Shown here piece by piece: positions 1 through 8,543 of a stretch of DNA of 18,778 bases. The notes under the pieces are model-generated. The model made no database searches and was not told the DNA's origin. It saw nothing but the letters and a program-made list of their open reading frames with translations. The DNA comes from Zancudomyces culisetae (Eukaryota > Kickxellomycota > Harpellomycetes > Harpellales > Legeriomycetaceae): positions 1-18,778 of the forward strand of contig LSSK01001596.1 in assembly GCA_001969505.1 (NCBI GenBank). Reading direction: 5' to 3'. Within the stretch, counting starts at the first letter, position 1, and each line of letters begins with the position of its first letter. A program made the translations under genes and the position numbers.

Positions 1-163
1 TTCTTGCGTTCATGTTATAGTACATCTCGTTTGGCAGCCCTTGTGCCGATAATGGCCCTGGGGCTGGTTCTGGTGCTGGTTCAGGAGCTGGTTCAGGAGC
101 TGGTGCTGGTGCTGGTGCTCCGCGTGCTCTGCGAACCCTTCTTGCGTTCATGTCATAGTACAT
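1..163. repeat. 25-bp direct repeat, copies at 1-25 and 139-163
   Basis: The two 25-bp copies differ at one base (t16 versus c154) and encode the MYY[N/D]MNAR core of the minus-strand precursor. Their 138-nt spacing is a whole number of codons. The DNA between them is mostly the GC-rich Ala-Pro/Glu-Pro spacer, itself a hexamer-like repeat. A third copy may lie beyond the left edge. Confidence 0.85.
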
Positions 164-301
164 ATTTTTCGGTTGGTATTCGACATTTTCGTACACAACC
201 TCCTTGGCATAGTTTGAATCGTAATTTTCATTATATTTCGGTGAGTAGGCAAGAATCGATGCAAGCCCAAAGGCTGAAAGTACTAGTGATTGTTTAACCA
301 T
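1..301 (-). CDS. Secreted Tyr-rich repeat peptide precursor with dibasic processing sites (partial, N-terminal 100 aa)
   Basis: Seen: reading leftwards from the ATG at 301-299, the frame is open to the window edge. Residues 1-19 form a signal peptide (MVKQ, then a hydrophobic run, with cleavage near A18-Y19-S20). The next part is tyrosine-rich, with Tyr at 19, 23, 27 and 31, one every fourth residue. MYYDMNARRVRRAR occupies residues 47-60, followed by a spacer of alternating Ala-Pro and Glu-Pro dipeptides (62-83), then LSAQGLPNEMYYNMNAR (84-100). MYY[D/N]MNAR thus recurs with a period of 46 residues (138 nt). Known: fungal Kex2-processed repeat precursors (alpha-pheromone types and dikaritin RiPPs) have a signal peptide, repeats and dibasic sites. 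Inferred: Kex2 would cut after the RR pairs and release Tyr-Tyr peptides. The C-terminus and number of repeats lie outside the window. A Pro/Ala-rich wall protein is the main alternative. The coding call is fairly secure; the function is not. Confidence 0.75.
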   Translation of the reverse strand, partial: MVKQSLVLSAFGLASILAYSPKYNENYDSNYAKEVVYENVEYQPKNMYYDMNARRVRRARGAPAPAPAPEPAPEPAPEPAPGPLSAQGLPNEMYYNMNAR

Positions 302-1425
302 TTTTTAAATTATTTGGTGTGCTGAGTTCTTTGAGATTCAAGGATTTTTTTATTCTTCTATATTGAGAATAAATGATAGTTTGTGGGCCTGTATTTATAC
401 TTTTTCTAGCTATTTCTTTGTTATACAAGTCTACCCTGTTAGTAGCTCTAAACACTCCACTTAAAATATTTAGACTTTTTTTAGCATATAGTTAAATTTC
501 TGGAGAAGATAGTATTACCGACTAATTGACTACCGTCTAGTTTTTGATCTGGAAGCTGAATAATAAATATTAATGACCTATCCTCTTTATTACAGAACCA
601 TATCAGCTCCAAACTGTCCCAAAATCGCAAGGTCGTTGTATTTTGCCTAGATTATTAATTACCGAATTTCTATTTCTTATTACCAATCTACTATCCGCCA
701 GAAATTTGTGTATAATTAAATTTTATTCTAGATTTGTGATAGGGTTGAAAAAGTAAGTTCGATCTAGATGCTTAATCTGTATTGTGAAATAGTGGAGTAA
801 ATAAAATATTTTTGGATTGGGCTACAATTAAAACTATTAACACCATCTACCAATTTTAGGTGGCTACTACATGCAATATTCTCCGCTTCTGTTAGTTTTA
901 GTATAAATTGATATGTGTCGGGTTTAATAGCAAGCTCGTCAACACCGTCTAGAATTAAGAATATCTGCCTAGATGGTGCTTGAATCCAATAACACTTCTT
1001 TAAGCATTTATTATTTAATTGCTACGCCCGAAACATCATGTATATTATTAATAATCAATTCATTACTTTTCAATGTAAATTCTGAAATCAGTTGGCCATA
1101 GTATAGCCTGAATGATACAGCATTTATGCTTTACTTAAATATACTATTTTAGCACCCCTCCAATCGTAAGATTCTAGTAACTGTTGATTCAAAAACGATT
1201 ACAAAACTTATATTCAAACGTGAATAACTAGCATTATTAAGTAGCTATAATATGTGTATACGCTAAACTCTGGTTGCTGATTACCTTATTTTTGGAAATC
1301 GCCATGCTTTACGCCCTCCCTGTTTCTTCTTAACAGTTTAACCAAGTCATCACTTCAAAACCCACTCTGTCTGCATACTTTGAACCGGATTTATAAAATT
1401 GAATGTCGAGAAACATTTGAATAGC
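302..1425. other. Intergenic region with recurring CACC(A/G)TCTAG-like motifs
   Basis: No convincing gene is seen on either strand. It holds the promoter of the minus-strand precursor and the 3' flank of the transporter. A 10-bp motif close to CACC[A/G]TCTAG occurs at 531-540, 841-850 and 943-952, and inverted at 969-978. The last two face each other 16 bp apart. No tRNA-like or structured RNA signal was noticed. Confidence 0.5.
392..399 (-). promoter_or_regulatory. TATA box of the secreted precursor gene
   Basis: The minus strand reads TATAAATA here, about 90 nt upstream of the ATG at 301. That is a normal distance for a fungal TATA-driven gene with a short leader. The assignment rests on the motif and spacing only. 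Confidence 0.5.
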
Positions 1426-2763
1426 CTAAATCGGACCAGACTTGTACTTTGGGATATTCCTCCTAGAATATATTCGCAGTGTCACGGTGATTATAGTGCA
1501 TAGCGCATAAGCACAGCCCGCAATTATTATCAGTGCAGAATAGCTGCGTTTGTGTCCAATTTTATCAAATACAAGACCAAGCAGAGGCCCAACGCAAAGA
1601 TTTGCAATCCCATATGATATATATACAAGGCCGTTTACTTGTGGTAGTTTATCTGGTTTGTAGTTATTAGCAAGCAATATTGGAATAAGACCAAAAGGAG
1701 CAGTAGAAAAACACCCTGCAAACGCCGCATAAATGACACCGGTTACTACAGAAGAGCTTAGATACCATAGGGTCATAGTGGCTATAGTGATTGCTAGACT
1801 AGTAAATATCATTATGTTAACTGGTCCAACCCTATCTGTGATCAGCCCGTAAATTATTCTGCAAATTGTTAAAAAACCACAGATAATCATCGCCATATTA
1901 TAAGCTATTGATGGAGACACACCCAAGTCAAGCAAACTTGAGGGAAAATACATATTAATTGTTGTGAACCCTGCCTGCGTACAGATTGCAATCCCCAAGT
2001 TTAATAATAGATATTTATCACTGATCATCTTTATATCAACAATCTTTTTTGTAGGTTTAAACCCTGGTGGCCCTTTCATAAGCAAATACGCGATTCCTCC
2101 ACCAAAAATATTTATAAATCCTAAAATTCGTGCTGTCCATGAAAATCCGATGTTTCTAATAGATGCTGATGCTATAGGAACCATAATAACTCCACCTATA
2201 CTTCCTCCCATAAACATTAAATTCATTGCAAGTGACCTTTTCTTGTTGAACCATAGAGATACTGCTGTTATGGCACAATTTGCTTCTAATGCAGCACCAA
2301 TGCCTGTAATAGCTCCCATTGTCAACGCCAATTGCCATATTTCTGTAGAAAACGAAGCCAACATATATCCTAATACACTCAATATCATACCTACCAAGAC
2401 AGTCCTCTTGATTCCAATATATCGCATTATTGGACCTGCTATTATCCCAAAGAAAAGGGAGCATGTTGATGTTGTAGTTCCTATCCATGCAATCTTACTT
2501 GCATCATCGTGCACAAACATTACCTTTAGGTAATACGCTTGAAAAACCCCAAGTGTATTAAAACCCCCAAATGTTACAAAATATATCAAGAAACCTGAAG
2601 CCAGTATTGCCCAGGAATACCCCCCATCTTTTGTAAAGGCCTGATCGTTTTTTTGATTTAACTCGATATCATTTTCGTTGTGGTGGGTTGGTTTGGGGGA
2701 AATGCAAACAGAGCTGCCTTCTTTCCTGAGCTGGTATGTAGTCTTTTCATTGAAAGCGGCCAT
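1426..2763 (-). CDS. MFS transporter, monocarboxylate-porter (MCT/MCH) family
   Basis: This 445-residue protein is a typical length for fungal MCH/MCT-type porters. The N-terminal 45 residues are hydrophilic and cytosolic. DGGYSW at 46-51 matches the family signature at the entrance to helix 1. About twelve hydrophobic segments follow, with a central cytosolic loop around the KPTKK stretch. LWFNKKRSLAMNLMFMGGS matches the helix-5 signature (WF.KKR.LA....GGS), and R-G-type MFS loops recur (GIKRT, ITDRVGP, DKIGHKR). Family members carry monocarboxylates, riboflavin or other small metabolites across the plasma or organelle membrane; the substrate cannot be read from sequence. The frame is uninterrupted and the start at 2763 precedes the family signature by a normal distance. 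It lies 1.1 kb upstream of, and in the same direction as, the secreted precursor gene, which may or may not be meaningful. Confidence 0.93.
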   Translation of the reverse strand: MAAFNEKTTYQLRKEGSSVCISPKPTHHNENDIELNQKNDQAFTKDGGYSWAILASGFLIYFVTFGGFNTLGVFQAYYLKVMFVHDDASKIAWIGTTTSTCSLFFGIIAGPIMRYIGIKRTVLVGMILSVLGYMLASFSTEIWQLALTMGAITGIGAALEANCAITAVSLWFNKKRSLAMNLMFMGGSIGGVIMVPIASASIRNIGFSWTARILGFINIFGGGIAYLLMKGPPGFKPTKKIVDIKMISDKYLLLNLGIAICTQAGFTTINMYFPSSLLDLGVSPSIAYNMAMIICGFLTICRIIYGLITDRVGPVNIMIFTSLAITIATMTLWYLSSSVVTGVIYAAFAGCFSTAPFGLIPILLANNYKPDKLPQVNGLVYISYGIANLCVGPLLGLVFDKIGHKRSYSALIIIAGCAYALCTIITVTLRIYSRRNIPKYKSGPI

Positions 2764-4859
2764 TGTATACTTATGTCACTTTAACTAGAAAATAGTCTTA
2801 ATAAGCTGAACTGTTGCACAAAGTGTCTTTTTAGTAAGTATCGAGTATCATACTAGAACTTTTCTCCGCTTTCTCTATGCTTATCTGCTATAAATTAATG
2901 AATTAAATTGGCTTTATTTACAAAGTCGAAAGGGTTATTACTTGATATAAGGTTGAAGGAATCTGTGTTATCAGAAAAAAAAATTTTCTGGTTCAACCAC
3001 TATCAGACAAGAGTGATTTATAGATTGTTGCAACTTTAGCCAAAAATTGAGTCAAGCCATCACTAACTAATACGATATTACTTGCTAAAAATGCGGATCA
3101 ATGTGAAAATCACTGCCTATTATTCTTTTTGTAGTAAGAAACTAGATAATCCGTTGAAAAACCGAAACGAACAAAGAGTCACTTAGGCAAACTAAGGCCG
3201 TTTTTTCACAAGCTTAATTTTTTGTGCTTACTAATCAGTTTCAATTTGTTGCCTTTACGCCAATTATTTTTTACTACGGTCAACTGCTATTTGAAAGTTT
3301 GGCCGTGCTAAGTGGAATCAAGAATTAAACCAACTATGAAATTTATTGTTGGATTGAGATATTTCCTAATGGTTTGATTATCACACGCCCAAAATTGTGT
3401 TTGGAATTAGCGAAAAGTTACTGATAATGACAAAATATCTATGAATATAAATTGAAATATTTTTCACGTAAACAAGCTGAATAAAATGTGAAAGATTTTG
3501 TAAAAATGCATTTAGAGTAGGTGGGTTACAAAGTTTGAAGCTTTTCTCAAGTTAGAAAGGCTACAACATATTGCCTAACTTGATACATAATCCACAATTT
3601 ACAGGTCAGTCTAAAGGATGAAATCAAAGCTTTTTCCAGAAAAAATCTAAACCATTACTACATTTTCAAATTTACGTTTGCTAATTTCAGGTAGCATGGC
3701 GGAAAACTAATTTATTGTTAACACTTGGAAGCGTTATGGTTGTGGAAGAGGTGATAAATTAAATGAGTAGTGTTGACTGATATCCGTTCACGTGGGATTT
3801 TCGGAGCCTGAGTACCTTTTTGGGTAAATCTGGGTAACAGCAACTCTACCACCACATCTTGTAATATCCAATACAATTATTAATTGGTAGTTCGATCAAA
3901 GTTAAGAGACATGGTGGCGTTTTTTATGATAAAAATCGACAATACTGAATTACTGCTAGATGTTGCTAGTAGTAAATTAATCCACTGTTTTTGTTGCTTT
4001 GCTACAGAGACTTATTTAATTTATCAGTAAAAAAACAACAAAAGAAATATAAAGCCCATAGAACCGAATGTGTGATAACAAACTGGTTTTAGTGAAGCTG
4101 TAGGCGCACTTTATAGTCTAGTCAGCCAGAATTGGGATATTTCTTCTGTGTGTAATTATATTGCTTTATTTAGCTCCAGCTATTATTTAGTATGTTTGGT
4201 GTAAAAATAGACTTGGTAGCTCTTTGTGATATGAGATAGTATACATGTACATTATGTCAGTGTGTCAGTGTGGCTATGTATTGGCTAAGATGAGGTTGAA
4301 TGCGTTTTTAAAAAGTTGGATCGATTCCTCAGTATTGTAACACAACTTTATGTAATAAAAGTGATGAATGGGTACGTGTCAACAGAATATGATGTAAAGT
4401 TGTTAAACCTCATGCTTGCCCTTTCTGCTTAAACTTACGCCACTCTATATAGTAATAAAAATAATTATCCCAGGCTAATTTACACATACACTTTCCCGTT
4501 TGTTCATGTTATTAATATTTGTAAACTATAAAGTTTAGCTAAAAAAAACAGCACATATGAGTATAAATAGTAACCGCTCCAACCGGCAAAAAAAAGTCAA
4601 AGATATATTTTGTCGGACCTATTTTGAGTGCTGCTTTGTTGGCGAGTAAAAAGTCACGAGATCTGGAAATTTGCGTGACATTGTCATTTTTTTCTCTATG
4701 CTCAAATCGCCGCGAATTTAAAATGAACCCTGAGAAAAAAAAACAAGAAAAAATAAATAGACCTGGTTTTCCACCCACCTTAACCTACTGATAATCGACA
4801 TCATTGGTATATTAGTATAGAATTGCACAAAGAAGCTACCAATTTATGGGTCATCCAAG
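2764..4859. other. 2.1 kb intergenic region between two divergent genes
   Basis: This AT-rich stretch contains the promoters of the minus-strand transporter and of plus-strand ATG4. I see no convincing coding region, tRNA or long repeat. Short frames here (for example the minus strand at 4539-4778) lack family resemblance or codon bias. A small tandem repeat (TGTCAGTG, twice) lies at 4255-4270. A short gene broken by several introns cannot be fully excluded without transcript data. Confidence 0.45.
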
Positions 4860-6681
4860 ATGAATGAGGAAGGTAGTCAAAACAGAGATGACCACAAGGC
4901 AAGCGAACTTCGCGCTGAGGGAGATGTGGACGCTGACAAAAAGCTGAAAGCAGGTAATGTATATATATATCTGCTGCCTTATTGGTAAAGGCAGAATATG
5001 TAGATTTACAAGAAAACCACGCTAAAATTAGGATTTTCAAATGATATGGGTAACATAAAAGTCAAAGTGTCAAACACATTGAGGGAATATTACAACTATA
5101 CGGCAGAAAACATCAGTGCTATACTTGATGGACGGTACTTTGGGACATATCCAGGTATGGAATTCATCCTTGATTCTTTTCATCTGATTTAAAAATAGAA
5201 TAAAAACTAGTAAATGGAGTCTAAAAAGAACTACAATAAAAAAATAATAGATTTTGTTATAATACTTGGGAATGAGTACAAGCGGGAGAAAAAGAGCGGA
5301 AAGGAAGGCGCAGATGCAAATATCAATACGAACACTAACATTGGTGAAATGGAAGAAACAGTCGACGGGATAGAGCGCGAAAGAGCCAAAGGGAACAAGG
5401 GGGCGGAAACACCAACGAAAAAGATGGCGAAAATCATAGGACTCAATTCAGGACTCGAGAACTACCCAGAAAAGCTCAAAACCGAAATAGAGAGCTTTAT
5501 ATGGTGTACATACCGATACAACTGCGAGTCTAGAAGGAAGGAAGAAAATGGCGAAGGTTTTTTTACTACTGACGCGGGTTGGGGATGTATGTTGAGGGCA
5601 GGGCAGTCACTTATGGCTCAGGCACTTCAACATCATCATTCTGGTAGAGGTATATTATTCACTATAGTCAAAGGAGTTTTATTGTATCACGTGTAGTTGT
5701 ATGAGTGGGCGTTATTGGATATAAGGTTGACGAACTCAAAATGAAAATCTACAATCTTAAGATGATTTGATTCCACACGTATAGATTGGCATTTTTCATG
5801 GGAGAATGCTGATAAACGGTATAAATATTTACAGGTAAGTTTAATGTGGTGAAACTATAACGAGGATGATTAGTTGTTATTGAAAAACCAAATAGCTGAC
5901 CCAATGTTTGTACTTGGTGTAGATTTTGGAAAGGTTTATCGATGATACGAATGAAAAAGGTATATACTCGATCTACAACATGGCTCAAGCAGGAAAAAGC
6001 CAAGGAAAGCACGCCGGAGAGTGGTATGGGCCATTTGGAACTGCCAACGTACTCAAACAACTGGCGGACTCGGATCCAAAGTTTTCACCCCGAACATACG
6101 TCACTTCAGATGGAATAATCCAGGTACAGGATCTGGTTACTCTTGAAGAAGGAGTTACTATGGAAGAGCTGTTTAAAAGACAACCAGAGCAAAAGATGAA
6201 AATGGAACCTACACTGATTTTAGTAGCTACAAGGCTGGGTATTGATCGAGTAAACCCGATTTATTTCAGATTTATCAAAACGTGTTTGTCATCAAAATTG
6301 TGTGTAGGAATTGCTGGTGGAAAACCCTCGTCAGCGCTATATTTCATTGGGTTTGAAGGCGACGATTTAGTATATCTGGATCCCCACTTCAACAAGCCAA
6401 AAATAAATAGGCGAAATAGCTATAGCGAATATAATTCAGCCGATGTTGCTTCATATAGGTGCTCGGAAATGAAGAAAACTCATATAAGCAGGATTGACCC
6501 TTGTATGTTTGTAGGCTTTTATATAGATTCGGTAGATTCCTTGCTGTCTTTGTACCTCACATTGAAGCCCTTTGAGTCTGTGGTCATATTATCTACTGAG
6601 CCACCAGTCTGTGAGGTTGGGGCAGGAACTAGTGTAGATGATTTGGGTGTGTTGAGTGGTGGCGATGACGATTCTTTCTAA
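4860..6681 (+). CDS. ATG4: Atg4 cysteine protease (autophagy), five exons
   Basis: Proposed model: join(4860..4953, 5032..5154, 5251..5649, 5785..5834, 5923..6681), 474 aa. Every junction has GT..AG ends and the phases agree (1,1,1,0). Atg4 trims the C-terminus of Atg8 to expose glycine and later delipidates Atg8 in the cytosol. Seen: LGNEY, then FIWCTYRY and [14 protein letters not shown] with catalytic Cys185; GRDW across the third junction; [22 protein letters not shown]; and YLDPH with Asp375 and His377. This order is the peptidase C54 layout, and the length is close to yeast Atg4. An unusual charged insert of about 65 residues separates LGNEY from FIWCTYRY. The reading frame is interrupted by in-frame stops unless the introns are removed. 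The first exon (hydrophilic, 31 codons) and its ATG are the least certain part; an ATG at 5046 in exon 2 is an alternative start. No clear LC3-interacting motif is seen at the C-terminus, which ends in an acidic patch. Confidence 0.9.
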
Positions 6682-8543
6682 AGTTAGTTTAATATGGCTA
6701 ATTTTGTATACTTTAGCATTTCATTTCTTGGCAATCGTTTTTATATACTGATTGATATCATTATACTTTGACAGGTAATAATACTGCCACTTGTTTCAGA
6801 TTGGTCTCTTTATTTTCTAGTTTCATAACATTTCAGATTAGTAAATGGATTTTAGCAGTGAAGATTCCTTTCGTTTCTAGCCATGCGACCGCTATATTCT
6901 AGTATGTTAGGTTTTAAGCTACCAATCATTAAACATTTCTCTCAAACCTTCTAGAAAAGTAAAAGATAATGAAAGAGCAATCAAATTTCAATGTTACTGA
7001 ATGAGAACAACTAGTATAAATATAAGAATACTAACTTGCATGCTAATTTAATTTTTGTATATCTCATCCCAAATAAAGTCGCACTAGAATATAAAATGCA
7101 TTCATGATCTCTACCGAGACTACAGCACTAGCAGGGCTTCATTATTGATACCTAAATGTAATTTTTGGTAAAATGAAATAAGTCATTGGTTCAATTGTTG
7201 GGCCTGGAGTATTGAGTGTCATTTGTATTTTAAGTTTTACATTTGCTGGCCATTATCAAATGCAGGAATCTAGGTCATTTAGAAAAATGTTTAATTAGTA
7301 TTTCGTTATATTAACCTTCTATTAAACTCGAATATACCTTTGGGAAGGACATTTAACCAAACAAGCTTTTAAAAAAAAATAAGCACCACTTGTAACCCTA
7401 TACTATCAAATTCAATGTTATTATGAGTACTCCCCTTGCACAAATTATTAAACTATGTTTATATGGCAATATGAACTATACTGAACGAAGATTTCCTTTA
7501 ACGTTGATGGTTAATATAACTAACCCTCAATTGTATATGTAAAGTGTAGCGAGTTCAAGAAATAAGTGAAAGAACATTTGTTACAATCAATAAAACACCA
7601 GACCATGAGTTTAACAAGTGATAGTCGCGTACCTAACTTGTCACAATTGGCTATTAAAACAATTTACTTAATCTGTATTGGGGGAATACAAAACCAATTG
7701 GGCAAAAACAAGCGATCTAGATGAACAAGCAATTCTGATGTCTAACCCAATACACTAATATTATACATACTTACACACGAACGTGCTTTTTCTATAGGCT
7801 GCTCTGCTTTAACAACTTTTTTTTATTCACTAGTAGCTCTTCTTGTTAGAATTAGGAGGTTCAAAATACGATATAATTTTCAGAATACCTTTAACGACTT
7901 ATGGTAGCCATTTTGTGTATCATTTATAAGAGCAAAAAAAGCCAAGTAGCCATATTTACCCATTCCAAGTGCAAGCCCAGGGTAAATGCAGAGGAAAGAA
8001 AACAAAATTTTTGGGTAACATTTTGTCTTTGAATTATTCACCTGTTGCATTTTCCTTTCAGCACGATATAATTCGTAACCTTTTAATTTGATGGTTTTAA
8101 CAACCGAATAATAGAAAAATGTTTGTGAAACGTTCAAGAACACTGAATAACGTTTAATACTTTAATTAGATAGAAAAGTGAGTGACGTTACAACCTCAAG
8201 TAGGATATATTATTTTTTTGATTTGTCTATAATCTTTAGACAATACTACAGATACCATAAAGGGGAAAAATTTAGTCAGCCCAAAAACAACTAGTTATTT
8301 GAAAAAGTAAAATAGTTGGGGGTAAGGTAAAAGTCATCAAAACAAAGCAATTACCTTGAACTTGTATTAATTATAAAACTAATTTCACCTCTAGCACAAT
8401 AAAAACGAGCAAAAATAATCGACAAAAGATTTCGGATTTAGAAATAAAATTAATTTTTTAGCCTGGATGATAAAAGAACATTGACCAGAAATCACAACGA
8501 GAATTTAAAAAAAGGCAGATAGAGACAAGGTGGGAAAACAACG
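6682..8543. other. 1.9 kb intergenic region, no gene seen
   Basis: It holds the 3' flank of ATG4 and the promoter and leader of MON2. It is AT-rich with poly-A and poly-T runs. An 87-codon minus-strand frame at 7880-8143 is the only sizeable frame, and it shows no recognisable domain. A segment at 7667-7723 shares a 14-mer and an 11-mer with 760-784. Confidence 0.45.

Noticed and set aside
84-120. CRISPR-like or tandem DNA array
   Set aside because: The short GGTGCT/GGTTCAGGAGCT units are codon repeats of an Ala-Pro/Glu-Pro tract in a eukaryotic gene, not spaced palindromic repeats.
4-297. Plus-strand open frame of 97 codons rich in Leu-Val repeats
   Set aside because: It is the antisense of the Ala-Pro/Glu-Pro spacer. 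The minus strand has an ATG, signal peptide, TATA box and repeated cores, whereas the plus frame begins without ATG.
2156-2488. Minus-strand frame of 110 codons in another frame of the transporter
   Set aside because: It overlaps the strongly supported transporter frame, and its residues look like an out-of-frame reading.
1964-2533. Plus-strand frame of 189 codons
   Set aside because: Antisense to the MFS transporter. Its hydrophobic character mirrors the transporter's helices and it shows no family motif.
3336-3374. Possible small secreted-peptide start (MKFIVGLRYFLM) on the plus strand
   Set aside because: The frame stops after 13 residues and no phase-compatible downstream exon with supporting similarity was found.
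5214-5696. Stand-alone 160-aa protein starting at 5214
   Set aside because: It covers Atg4 exon 3 but has its first 37 bases in an intron and its last part in the next intron. The phase-consistent five-exon model joins it to the rest of Atg4.
7880-8143. 87-aa minus-strand frame with a hydrophobic C-terminal half
   Set aside because: No recognisable domain, no convincing codon bias and AT-rich surroundings. It lies in the MON2 upstream region, and a random open frame of this length is expected in 18 kb.
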